Origin: Williamsia sterculiae
GTDB taxonomy: Bacteria; Actinomycetota; Actinomycetes; Mycobacteriales; Mycobacteriaceae
DNA length: 64,000 bases
Assembly: GCF_900156495.1 (NCBI RefSeq)
Contig: NZ_FTNT01000001.1
Coordinates: 434,001 to 498,000 of the forward strand
Direction: 5' to 3'
Positions 51,698 to 59,864 of the stretch are shown here, in pieces; position 1 is the stretch's first letter; every line of letters begins with the position of its first letter. The notes below the pieces were generated by a model. That model saw only the letters and a list, made by a program, of their open reading frames with translations, had not been told where the DNA came from and did not search any database. A program made the translations under genes and the position numbers.

Positions 51698-52194
51698 GAC
51701 ACCGGCGACGGAGCGCACGACACGGAACCGGAACACGGGATCCGCGGCTTTCCGGCGCAACACTAGGAGGGTCGACCAATCGGGTGGCCGCAGCATACGA
51801 TCGACGACGTCGGTACGGTTCGGCCGCCGACGATCCCCGCGTCCCGGAGGCTGAGGGGCAAGCAGCCTCCGGGATGCGGGGTCGACAACCTCAAGGACAC
51901 TCACGCCGCGAGGACGTGGGTGCTGACCTTGAAGACCGTGTGGCGCCTGTCGGGTTCAGGCCTCGATATGGCGGGTCCAGACCGCAGGTGGAGCGACGGC
52001 GGAAGTGCCGACACCCCGGTGCGCACAGGGTAGAGAATTGTACAAATGGGTCACAGCGCCGCACAGTCAGCGTAACGGTATCGGTGCGCTAGGATAACGG
52101 TCAGATAACGAGAGGGGTTGACCTGCGGATACATCGCAACAGCGATCTGCGCACCGGTAACGAGGAGGCCTCAAACGCCTCCCATCCCCAGCTG
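51698..52194. other. 497-base intergenic region
   Basis: No protein gene could be supported between the permease stop and GTG 52195. The region holds a strong 19-bp hairpin at 51835-51881, two further stem structures up to 52020, a promoter-like TAGGAT at 52090 and an AGAGGGG ribosome-like site at 52111-52117. The reading frame of the downstream EAL-DICT protein is open back to 52093. Confidence 0.6.
51830..52025. ncRNA. candidate structured RNA or multi-hairpin leader
   Basis: Three stem structures stand in a row. (1) 51835-51853 pairs with 51863-51881: 19 positions, 18 Watson-Crick and one G-U, loop of nine. (2) CACTCACG (51898-51905) pairs with CGTGGGTG (51915-51922), inside an outer stem CTCAAGG/CCTTGA. 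(3) ACCG, GGTG and CGGC (from 51981) pair in order with GCCG, CACC and CGGT (to 52020). A 5-bp stem GCCTG/CAGGC lies between 2 and 3. It could be a small RNA on either strand or a 5' leader of the next gene. It does not show the conserved cores of tmRNA, RNase P RNA, SRP RNA, cobalamin or c-di-GMP riboswitches. Confidence 0.4.
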
Positions 52195-53469
52195 GTGGAT
52201 TCGGGCGAGGATGGGGGTGCCGCGGTCGATCCCGATGAGCGGTTCTTCCGTCCGCCGATGACCACCGTGCGATACACGCCCGTACATCGGCTCGGCGACG
52301 GATCGCTGGCCGCGATCGAGTTGCGCATCGGCGGCCGTCCCGGGTCGGCGGTGGAACACGCGACCGCGCTGCGAGGAGCGGCACGCACCATGCGGCAGCA
52401 CGACGCGCTGGATCGGGTGAAATGGGATCTCGCCCGGGTCGCGCAACAGGGGGTGCTCCCGGAGGGCCTGTTCCTCCTGACCCTCCTCGATCCGTCGTCG
52501 GTGACGGAGTTGGCGCCCCCCGATTTCGCCACCGAACGACGACGTCAACTGGTGTCGGTCGGTGTTCGCGAGGTGCTGGAGAACCCGGGATCGGTCCTCC
52601 GCCAGGTGGCCGCGGCGCGCGCGGCGGGGATCACGCTGATCGTGGACGGCGTCGGCGGTGACGACGGTGCGACGGTGGCGGTGTTCCTGATGGAGCCCGA
52701 CCTTGTGATGACCGATCCGGAACTCCTGCGCCGACCCGTCGCCGATGTGGCGGCGATCGCGGAGGTGCTCAGCGTCTACCGCGAGACCTGCCCGGGGACG
52801 GTGGCGGTGATCGACGGTGTCGACAGCCCGGCCGATCGGGTGACCGCGATGTCGATGGGTGGCGTACTCGGCGTCGGGTCGCACTACCCCGCCGTGGTCG
52901 ATCCGGCCGACCTGCTCGACGTACCGTTGCGGCCACTCCCGCAGACCGCGGTGCAGGCCCCGGAGACCGGGCGGGGGGCATTCGTCGCCGGGGAATCGGT
53001 CTACGATCTCGCGGCGGCGGGCGGGCACACCCGACGGATGAGCCGTGCGTTCCTGGAATCGTTGACCAACCACATCGAGGCCCAGGCCTCCACCGCGGGT
53101 CGCTCGGCCCTGGTGCTCGGGACCTTCCACACCGCCTCCGACTTCACCGACGAAGCTCGGGTGCGCTGGCACGGTTTGGCCGACCGCACCGCCTTCGCCG
53201 GCGTGTACGGGGTGGGCACACTCCAGATTCTCGACGGCAACGTCCGGTCCGCGGCGCTGACCGACGGTGACCCGTTGGCCGACGAATGGAACGTCGTGGT
53301 GCTCGGCACCCATCGTGCGCAGTTGTTGTCGGCTCGGCCGCTCGATCGGGGTGCGGATGGCAGCGGCTGGGGAGAGCCCGGCGACGCCGACGTGATGTTG
53401 TCCGTCGCCCAAACCGTGGACCGCCGGGTGGTGGCCCGCGCCGCTCGCGTCATCCTGGCACGATTCTGA
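52195..53469 (+). CDS. degenerate EAL-DICT sensory protein
   Basis: A 424-residue soluble protein. Residues ~22-240 follow the EAL barrel layout (YTPVHRLGDGSLAAIELRI at the start, VDGVGGDDGATVAVFLMEPDLVMTDPELL in the middle), but the catalytic residues are missing: EAL is replaced by IEL and the DDFGTG loop by DGVGGD. Residues ~280-385 match the DICT domain (SRAFLESLTNHIE, LVLGTFHTASDFTDEARVRWHGLADRTAFAGVYG). It probably senses rather than cleaves a nucleotide. The start is unclear: GTG 52195 has no ribosome site; the frame is open to 52093, and a strong AGAGGGG lies before a CTG at 52123; ATG 52258 is a shorter option. Confidence 0.72.
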   Translation: MDSGEDGGAAVDPDERFFRPPMTTVRYTPVHRLGDGSLAAIELRIGGRPGSAVEHATALRGAARTMRQHDALDRVKWDLARVAQQGVLPEGLFLLTLLDPSSVTELAPPDFATERRRQLVSVGVREVLENPGSVLRQVAAARAAGITLIVDGVGGDDGATVAVFLMEPDLVMTDPELLRRPVADVAAIAEVLSVYRETCPGTVAVIDGVDSPADRVTAMSMGGVLGVGSHYPAVVDPADLLDVPLRPLPQTAVQAPETGRGAFVAGESVYDLAAAGGHTRRMSRAFLESLTNHIEAQASTAGRSALVLGTFHTASDFTDEARVRWHGLADRTAFAGVYGVGTLQILDGNVRSAALTDGDPLADEWNVVVLGTHRAQLLSARPLDRGADGSGWGEPGDADVMLSVAQTVDRRVVARAARVILARF

Positions 53470-53493
53470 GTCGGTTCCCCGGCGCGATCCGGT

Positions 53494-54243
53494 TCAGCTC
53501 ACCGCCGCGCCGACGGCGCTGCCGATCGCGAAGGTGACCGCCATCGCGATCGCACCGCCCGCGACCACTCTGGCCATCGCGCGGCGCGGTTCGGCCCCGC
53601 CGAGTCGAGCACCGAGGAAACCGGTGACGGCCAACGCCACCAACACCGCGGCCACCGCGACGGGGATGCGCGCATCCGACCCGGGCAGCAACACCGCGAC
53701 CAACGGCAGCAGCGCCCCGACGATGAACGCCAGCGCCGACGACAGCGCCGCGTACCAGGGATTGGTCAGCTCGTCCGGGTCGATGCCCAACTCGGCGTCG
53801 ACGTGCGCGGCGAAGGCATCGTGCCGGGTCAACTCCACGGCGACCTGTCGCGCGGTTGTCGGGGAGAGCCCCTTGGTCTGGTAGATCGCCGCGAGTTCGT
53901 CGAGTTCGGCACCGGGTTGTTCGTCGAGTTCGGCGCGCTCCTTGGCCAGCAGTGCACGCTCCGAGTCACGCTGGGTGCTCACCGAGACGTATTCGCCGAG
54001 AGCCATCGACACCGCCCCCGCGGCGAGTCCCGCCACTCCCGCGGTCAGGACCGGACCCCGCTCCACGGTGGCCGCGGCCACCCCCACCACGATGCCGGCC
54101 ACCGAGACGATCCCGTCGTTGGCGCCGAGGACGCCTGCGCGCAGCCAGTTGAGCCGTTGCGAGAGCGAACCCGCGTGAGGTTCGGCGGGATGCCGGCGCG
54201 GGGTCACCCCCTCCTCCGACGTCGAATCCGCTGATGTGGTCAT
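53494..54243 (-). CDS. VIT1/CCC1-type transporter
   Basis: A 249-residue membrane protein of the VIT1/CCC1 family, which exports or sequesters Fe2+ or Mn2+. The signature LRAGVLGANDGIVSVAGIVVGVAAAT (helix 1 starts near residue 33) and MALGEYVSVSTQRDSERA (helix 2 into the metal-binding domain) are present. The cytosolic helical insert (~95-155) with ERAELDEQPGAELDELAAIYQTKGLS carries the acidic metal-binding surface. Three more helices follow. It is convergent with the EAL-DICT gene and divergent from the HTH/Clp-N cassette. Confidence 0.9.
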   Translation of the reverse strand: MTTSADSTSEEGVTPRRHPAEPHAGSLSQRLNWLRAGVLGANDGIVSVAGIVVGVAAATVERGPVLTAGVAGLAAGAVSMALGEYVSVSTQRDSERALLAKERAELDEQPGAELDELAAIYQTKGLSPTTARQVAVELTRHDAFAAHVDAELGIDPDELTNPWYAALSSALAFIVGALLPLVAVLLPGSDARIPVAVAAVLVALAVTGFLGARLGGAEPRRAMARVVAGGAIAMAVTFAIGSAVGAAVS

Positions 54244-54340
54244 GCTGCCAGGTAAACAGCGACTACCGGCCCCTGTCCAGCAAGGATGCGCTCAGGTAGC
54301 CCAGCCTGTACACCACCGGCAGAGTCGCGCCGGCAGCCAA

Positions 54341-54360
54341 TTGTCAATTTTTATTGACAA
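54341..54360. promoter_or_regulatory. operator 1, TGTCA-N8-TGACA palindrome over the -35
   Basis: TTGTCAATTTTTATTGACAA is a perfect palindrome with 8-bp arms. Its right half contains TTGACA (54354-54359), the -35 of the HTH gene, 17 bases before the -10 TAACCT (54377-54382). A protein bound here would block RNA polymerase. Confidence 0.75.
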
Positions 54361-54368
54361 CCGAGTGG

Positions 54369-54386
54369 TGTCAACATAACCTGACA
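54369..54386. promoter_or_regulatory. operator 2, TGTCA-N8-TGACA over the -10
   Basis: TGTCA (54369-54373) and TGACA (54382-54386) have the same spacing of eight as operator 1, centred 27 bp downstream of it. It covers the -10 TAACCT. The next base group begins the GTG start at 54389, so the transcript is probably leaderless. Confidence 0.65.
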
Positions 54387-54388
54387 AC

Positions 54389-54652
54389 GTGCACGAGAAC
54401 GACGAGACCACACCAGACCGGACCGACGCCGTCACCCGCGGCGTCACCAGCGATGACCCGGCCAAGGGGCTGGCAGCGGTACGCGCGCTGCGCACCCTCG
54501 CCGACCGCCTGGAAGAAGTCCAGGTGGCCAACGCCCGAGACCAGGGCTGGAGCTGGCAGACGATTGCCGACGTGCTGCAGATCAGCAGGCAGGCCGTGCA
54601 CCAGAAACATTCACACGCAGACAGAACTGCGTCGGACAGAAGAAGGAACTGA
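54389..54652 (+). CDS. small helix-turn-helix regulator
   Basis: An 87-residue protein. The first ~22 residues are polar; a helix (AAVRALRTLADRLEEVQVANARDQ, about 28-51) is followed by an HTH, WSWQTIADVLQISRQAVHQKH (~53-73), and a basic end. Pairs of such a small HTH protein with a Clp-N protein recur in actinobacteria; the HTH is presumed to autoregulate the pair. Two TGTCA-N8-TGACA operators cover its promoter. GTG 54389 lies six bases after the -10. The Clp-N gene starts one base after its stop. Confidence 0.82.
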   Translation: MHENDETTPDRTDAVTRGVTSDDPAKGLAAVRALRTLADRLEEVQVANARDQGWSWQTIADVLQISRQAVHQKHSHADRTASDRRRN

Positions 54653-54653
54653 C

Positions 54654-55472
54654 ATGTTCGAACACTTCACACGAGACTCCCGGGCGACCCTGATGTTCGC
54701 CATGGACGAGGCTGTCGATCTCGGCAGCGACCGGCTCGGCAACGAGCACCTGATCCTGGGGATGCTGTGCAATGCGCGCAGTCCCATCTACACGACCCTC
54801 ACCGACCTGGGGCTGACCCTGGACGGTGCCCGCACGGCGGTCCGCGAGTTCGCGGCCACCCGCCCCGACGACGACGAGGCGGACACCACCGCCGAGTCCG
54901 ACGACCGCGAGATCGTCGACGAGGACCGCGAGGCCCTCAAGGCCATCGGTATCGACCTCGACAAGGTGGTCGCCGCGGTGCGCGACCGCTTCGGCAGCGA
55001 CATCACCGAGGGCTGGGGTCGACGCGGCAGCGAACGCCGCGGTTCCGGACGGGGCCGTTCGCACCATGGCCATCCCCGTGGACCCCACGGCCGATCACAG
55101 GGCGGACCCTGCGGTGAGCCGGGATGGGAACGCGGTCAGCGCGGGCCGTGGGACCGCGAGGAATTCGGCCCCGGCCGCGGCGGCCCCTGGGGTGCGGACG
55201 GACCCTGGCGCGACGGACCCTGGCGCGAAGGTCGCGGTCGACGCGGGCCGCGCGGTCGCGGAGGCCCGTTCGGCCGGTCGCGCTTCTCCGCCGACGCCAA
55301 GGCCGCTCTGGCCTACGCCGTCGAGGATGCCCGCGGCGCGGGCGACCCCGATCTGATCGAGAAGCACGTGTTGATCGGCATCCTGCGCGTCGACGATGCC
55401 GCGTCGCGGGCCCTGATCGAGTCGGTGACCACGCCCGAGCAGTTGCGCGAGGCGCTCACCGTCCAGGCCTGA
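54654..55472 (+). CDS. Clp-N domain protein without ATPase, with Gly/Arg-rich insert
   Basis: A 272-residue protein. Residues 1-69 form a Clp amino-terminal repeat (FTRDSRATLMFAMDEAVDLG, RLGNEHLILGML); 87-116 continue it (DREALKAIGIDLDKVV). Then ~88 residues (121-208) of Gly, Arg, Pro, His and Trp intervene, with many RG/RGG and GPW units. Residues 210-272 are the second repeat (FSADAKAALAYAVEDA, LIEKHVLIGIL). No Walker motif exists, so it is not a Clp ATPase. In ClpC the same fold binds adaptors or arginine-phosphorylated proteins; a substrate-binding or adaptor role is inferred. ATG 54654 has AGAAGGAAC upstream. Confidence 0.85.
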   Translation: MFEHFTRDSRATLMFAMDEAVDLGSDRLGNEHLILGMLCNARSPIYTTLTDLGLTLDGARTAVREFAATRPDDDEADTTAESDDREIVDEDREALKAIGIDLDKVVAAVRDRFGSDITEGWGRRGSERRGSGRGRSHHGHPRGPHGRSQGGPCGEPGWERGQRGPWDREEFGPGRGGPWGADGPWRDGPWREGRGRRGPRGRGGPFGRSRFSADAKAALAYAVEDARGAGDPDLIEKHVLIGILRVDDAASRALIESVTTPEQLREALTVQA

Positions 55473-55494
55473 CGGGACGGCGGGACCGACGGTC

Positions 55495-56376
55495 CTAGAC
55501 CGACACCCCGATCGCGGTGCTGATCGACCAGACCAGCATCGCGATCCCGGTCAGGGCCAGGGTCGGGATCAATGCCGGCCCCTGCGCGCGAGCACGGACG
55601 GGGGCACCGGCGCGGAACGCGGGCAGCAGGGCCAGCAACCCGAGCAGCGCCCACGGGGTGGCTGCCACCAGCACCACGGTCAACACGCTGGGCACGACGG
55701 TCAGCACGGTGTAGAAGGTCCGCGTCCGCGCGTCGCCGAGGCGTACCGCGAGAGTGTTCTTCCCCGACGCCTTGTCGGTGGGGATGTCGCGCAGATTGTT
55801 CACCACCAGCACCGCGCTGGAGTAGCAGCCCACCGCGACCGCACAGACCAGACCGACCCAGTCGACCCGGCCCGCGACCACGAACTGGGTGCCCGACACC
55901 GCGACCAGACCGAAGAAGACGAACACCGCGATCTCGCCGAAACCGAGGTAGCCGTAGGGGTTTCGACCTCCGGTGTAGAACCAGGCGCCTGCGATGCAGA
56001 TCACCCCCACCAGTACCAACCACCACGCGGAGGTGACCGCGAGGACCAGTCCGCACACCGCGGCAACGGCGAAGCACAGCATCGCGGCCCGCTTCACCGA
56101 CGCCGGGGACGCCGCCCTGGACCCGACCAAGCGCATCGGGCCCACCCGGTCGTCGTCGGTGCCGCGGATGCCGTCGGAGTAGTCGTTGGCGAAGTTGACC
56201 CCGATGACCAGCGCGAGCGCCACCAGCAGGGCCAACACCACCTTCCACCAGTGCGCGCCGACCGTTCCCGCGTCCGTCGCCCACCAGGCGGCCCCGGTCC
56301 CGGCGATCACCGGTGCGACTGCGTTGGGCAGGGTCCGTGGGCGTGCGCCCTCGACCCACTCTCGTGCGGTTGCCAT
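55495..56376 (-). CDS. menA: 1,4-dihydroxy-2-naphthoate octaprenyltransferase
   Basis: Prenylates 1,4-dihydroxy-2-naphthoate in menaquinone synthesis. 293 residues with about nine membrane helices, UbiA superfamily. The two Asp-rich motifs are [14 protein letters not shown] (~60-73) and [22 protein letters not shown] (~192-213), both intact. [21 protein letters not shown] is the family N-terminus. It corresponds to Rv0534c. It is convergent with the Clp-N gene (22 bases apart) and divergent from the BTAD regulator. Confidence 0.95.
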   Translation of the reverse strand: MATAREWVEGARPRTLPNAVAPVIAGTGAAWWATDAGTVGAHWWKVVLALLVALALVIGVNFANDYSDGIRGTDDDRVGPMRLVGSRAASPASVKRAAMLCFAVAAVCGLVLAVTSAWWLVLVGVICIAGAWFYTGGRNPYGYLGFGEIAVFVFFGLVAVSGTQFVVAGRVDWVGLVCAVAVGCYSSAVLVVNNLRDIPTDKASGKNTLAVRLGDARTRTFYTVLTVVPSVLTVVLVAATPWALLGLLALLPAFRAGAPVRARAQGPALIPTLALTGIAMLVWSISTAIGVSV

Positions 56377-56516
56377 GCCGTCGATCTTCCAGCATTAGTG
56401 TTGACCGAACACCGACAACCCCCGCAGGCCGAGTTCCGCGCCGCCCCACCGTCGTGGCGCCGCAGATGGCAGGGGCACAGACGGCAGGCACGCAACCGTG
56501 GTAGGAGATCGGGTCG

Positions 56517-59500
56517 TTGACAGAGACTGGGGCGGTGACACCGGTGCGGACCTCGGTCACGATCGGCCTGCTCGGCCCGATCGCCGTCGACTCGGGATCG
56601 GGGATGCGCGAGGTACCCGGCACCCGGGCGCGGCGCCTGCTGGCGGCACTGGCCCTGGACGCGGGCTCGTTCCGCTCGTCGGCCCGGCTGATCGACCTGG
56701 TGTGGGGTGACGACCCGCCCCGGTCCCCCCAGGCGGCGCTGCACACCCAGATCTCCCGGCTGCGACCGCTGCTACCGGGCGGTTCCATCGAGGCCACCGC
56801 CAACGGCTACCGGCTGCAGGTGCCACCCGAGGCCGTCGATCTACGCCAGGTCGCCGATCTTCTCGACGCGGGATCACCCGCGGCACTGGACCGTGCGACG
56901 CGGGCCTGGCGGGGTATCCCCGGTGACGACCTCGGCGGTGGTGACGGCGGTGGGGACGAACTGGGACGGGAGGTGGCGCGGCGGGCGGCGGGTCTGCGGC
57001 GTCGGCTCGACGAAGCGCGTCTCGCCGCTGCCGCGACAGCGGGCGATCACGACACCGCCCGCCGGTTGGCCGAGCAACTGCTCACCATCGACCCGCTCGA
57101 CGAGGTGGTCGCCGGTCACCTGATGCGGGCACTGGCCGGCCTCGGGCGCACCGCGGATGCACTGGCCGTGTACTCCCGATTGCGGCGGGCGTTGTCCACC
57201 GAACTCGGGGTCGATCCCGGTGCCGAGCTCGCCGCATTGCACCGCGAGCTGCTCACGGCCGGTGACGGCGAACAGCTGCCCGACACCACTGCACCCGTGT
57301 CGACACGCGTCGCCGCGCCGTCCCGGCCACACGGGCGCAGCGTCGGGGTCCGCGCCGAACCCGACGATCTGGTGGGCCGGGACGGCGACGTCGCCGCCAT
57401 CGTCGCCGCGCTGGGGGTCCATCGAGTGGTCACCGTGCAGGCACCCGGTGGTGCGGGCAAGACGCGGGTCGCCAACACCGTCGCCCAGCGGATGGTCGAC
57501 GACGGGGTCTCCGTCTTCGTGGTCCCTCTCGCCCCGGTCCGCGACGACGCCGACGTGCTCGGGACAATCGCCGCCACCCTCGGCGTCGGGGAGACCGAGA
57601 TAGGACCGTCCGGCCGCCGCCGCCCGGTCGGCGGAAACGTGGACCTCGCCGACCGCATCGCCGAATCGTTGCAGGGCACCGACGCCCTGCTGGTCCTGGA
57701 CAACTGTGAGCAGATCATCGACGGCTGCGCCGCCGCGGTCACCGACCTCATCGCCGGTGACCCCGCCATCCGCGTGTTGGCCACCAGCCGGTCGCCGCTG
57801 CTGGTGGCGGGCGAGCGTATCCATCCGCTGCCGATGCTGGCCGTCGCCGCGACGGGTTCCGCGGCCACCGACCTGTTCACCGCCCGCGCCCGGGCGATCC
57901 GCCCCGGTGTGGCCCTGCCCGCGGGTCCGGTCGCCGCGCTGTGCCGCAGCCTCGACGGGCTTCCACTGGCCATCGAACTGGCCGCGGCCCGGGTGCGGAC
58001 CATGTCGGTGGAGGAGATCAACCGTCGTCTCGACGAGCGCTTCGCGCTGCTGCGCGGAGCCGACCGCAGCTCACCCGAACGCCATCGCACACTCGAGGCG
58101 GTCATCGAGTGGAGCTGGGAGCTGCTCGACGAGCGCGCCCAGCACACGATGCGGATGCTCAGTCGGCTCCCCGCGGGATTCGACGCGGACGCGGCATCGG
58201 TGCTCACCGGACTGTCGGGTCCCGACCTCGACGACGCCCTCGACAGCCTGGTCAACCAGTCGCTGCTCGGGGTGGTCGAGCGCGACGGTGCCGTGCGCTA
58301 CCGGATGCTGGAGATGGTGCGCGAGTTCGGCGAACTGAAGATCGCGGCGGCGGGGGTCGGTGCGGACGTCGATGCCGCCACCGCACGGTGGGCCGTCGAG
58401 TTCGCCGCCCAGGTCCGTGCGCTCTACCGCGGGCGCCGTCACGTCGAACTCCTGGCCGCGGTACGTGCCGACATCGACAACGTCGTGTGGGCGCTGCGAC
58501 GGTGTGTCGTGCTCGCCGCCGACCCGGGCACGGACGACCCCGATCTGTACCGACGGGCCGTGGCGATGGGATTCCCGATGGTCGCCGCGCTGTGGTCCAT
58601 GCGCGGGCTGCACTCCGAGATCGTCTCCTGGGCACCGGATGTGGTGACCACTCTCACGGCCGCGCCGGTGGTCGACGATGCCGACCGGGAGAGCTGGCAG
58701 CTGTCGCTGCTGGTCTGCGCGATGTTCCAGGCCATGAGCCGACACCACGACGTGCGGGTGCTGGCCCGGGCGCGGGTGTGTCTGCGACGGCTGTACCGAC
58801 CCGACCTGGTCCTGCATACCGAGGCGGACTTCCTCAGTGGCATGCAACTCGCGCGCACCGCGACCGCGGGGCTGCGGTTGCTCGTGACCGGGTTGCGTGA
58901 CGGCACCGATGAGGTGCGCACCATCGCGGTGAACATGTCGTCGAACACGCGGGAGAACAACGCCGACACCGCGGGCGCACTGCGTGACCTGCAGATGGCG
59001 ATGGTGATGGCGCGCCGCAGCGGTGACCGGTGGTTGGAGGCAACCATTCTCACCAGCACCGGGTCCATCCACGGCCAGCGCGGCGAACACGCCGAGGCCG
59101 CGGTGTTCTACCACGACGGCGCGGCGTTGATGGAGGAGCTCGGTGCCGAACACGACGCACTGCAGGTGCGTGGCTACCTGCTGGCCGCTCTCATCGGCGC
59201 CGGTCGCGTCGACGAGGCCCGCGCCGAGCTGGGTCGACTGGTCGGCGACTGGACCCCGGATCAACCCGACCCGCCGGGACTCCCCGAGGTGGTCGGTGGA
59301 TTGCTGCTGGCGGCAGCCGAACTCGCGGTGATCGACGGTGACCGGTCCACTGCGTCCGACCTGTTCCGCCGCACCGGTGCACATCTCGTGGTGAACGAGT
59401 CGATCGAGACGCAGGATCCGGGCGCGATGATGGTCGTCTCCGCCGCGATCGCCGGACTGGTCACCGCGGGGGACCTCGACGATGCGCGGAATTTCCTGGC

Positions 59501-59864
59501 GCGCGAACTGGTGGCCATGGAGGACATGTTCGGTCCGCACGGTTGGCACGACCTCCCGCAGGCCGGGGCGTTGGTCCTCACCTTCGGCGCCTGGTTGTGT
59601 GCCATCACGCCGGGGTCGGAGGACGGCGCGCGGTTGATGTTGTTGTCCGAGCGGATCGGTGCCCGGCGCGACTACCCGGCGCTGGGTGGTATCCACGCGC
59701 GCAGACGCGAACTCGCCGCTCTGCCGGACGACCGTTGGGAGGTCGTACGGTCCGAGGTGGGTGGTCTGGCGCGTCACCCGGCGTTGCGACAGATTCTCGA
59801 CATCGTGCGTGTCCGGCGGCCGCAGCTCGAGGCCGATCTGCCGCGAACAGGTGCGCGCGGGTGA
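56517..59864 (+). CDS. BTAD/NB-ARC/TPR transcriptional regulator, AfsR/SARP-like
   Basis: A 1115-residue regulator. Residues ~15-100 form an OmpR-type winged helix (LLGPIAVDSGSG, RARRLLAALALDAG, HTQISRLRPLL); ~105-245 is the bacterial transcriptional activation domain (VAGHLMRALAGLGRTADALAVYSRLRRAL). An NB-ARC-like ATPase follows, with P-loop APGGAGKTRVAN (~309-320) and LLVLDNCEQ (~395); the second half is helical, TPR-like. ATP hydrolysis is expected to switch its DNA binding. The start is TTG 56517 with GGAG ten bases before it; GTG 56535 is an alternative. Its stop overlaps the antiporter GTG by four bases, which makes that gene the first candidate target. Confidence 0.88.
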   Translation: MTETGAVTPVRTSVTIGLLGPIAVDSGSGMREVPGTRARRLLAALALDAGSFRSSARLIDLVWGDDPPRSPQAALHTQISRLRPLLPGGSIEATANGYRLQVPPEAVDLRQVADLLDAGSPAALDRATRAWRGIPGDDLGGGDGGGDELGREVARRAAGLRRRLDEARLAAAATAGDHDTARRLAEQLLTIDPLDEVVAGHLMRALAGLGRTADALAVYSRLRRALSTELGVDPGAELAALHRELLTAGDGEQLPDTTAPVSTRVAAPSRPHGRSVGVRAEPDDLVGRDGDVAAIVAALGVHRVVTVQAPGGAGKTRVANTVAQRMVDDGVSVFVVPLAPVRDDADVLGTIAATLGVGETEIGPSGRRRPVGGNVDLADRIAESLQGTDALLVLDNCEQIIDGCAAAVTDLIAGDPAIRVLATSRSPLLVAGERIHPLPMLAVAATGSAATDLFTARARAIRPGVALPAGPVAALCRSLDGLPLAIELAAARVRTMSVEEINRRLDERFALLRGADRSSPERHRTLEAVIEWSWELLDERAQHTMRMLSRLPAGFDADAASVLTGLSGPDLDDALDSLVNQSLLGVVERDGAVRYRMLEMVREFGELKIAAAGVGADVDAATARWAVEFAAQVRALYRGRRHVELLAAVRADIDNVVWALRRCVVLAADPGTDDPDLYRRAVAMGFPMVAALWSMRGLHSEIVSWAPDVVTTLTAAPVVDDADRESWQLSLLVCAMFQAMSRHHDVRVLARARVCLRRLYRPDLVLHTEADFLSGMQLARTATAGLRLLVTGLRDGTDEVRTIAVNMSSNTRENNADTAGALRDLQMAMVMARRSGDRWLEATILTSTGSIHGQRGEHAEAAVFYHDGAALMEELGAEHDALQVRGYLLAALIGAGRVDEARAELGRLVGDWTPDQPDPPGLPEVVGGLLLAAAELAVIDGDRSTASDLFRRTGAHLVVNESIETQDPGAMMVVSAAIAGLVTAGDLDDARNFLARELVAMEDMFGPHGWHDLPQAGALVLTFGAWLCAITPGSEDGARLMLLSERIGARRDYPALGGIHARRRELAALPDDRWEVVRSEVGGLARHPALRQILDIVRVRRPQLEADLPRTGARG

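Noticed and set aside
51835-51881. Simple terminator of the FtsX-type permease gene
   Set aside because: The stem starts 138 bases after the stop, has no T tract, and is followed by more ordered stems; termination may occur but does not explain the whole region.
51698-52194. c-di-GMP riboswitch before the EAL-DICT gene
   Set aside because: A c-di-GMP link was tempting, but the conserved GEMM core and the tetraloop-receptor pieces are absent.
58071-59777. A 568-codon minus-strand frame within the BTAD regulator
   Set aside because: Antisense to a continuous domain set (BTAD, NB-ARC, TPR); no motif of its own.
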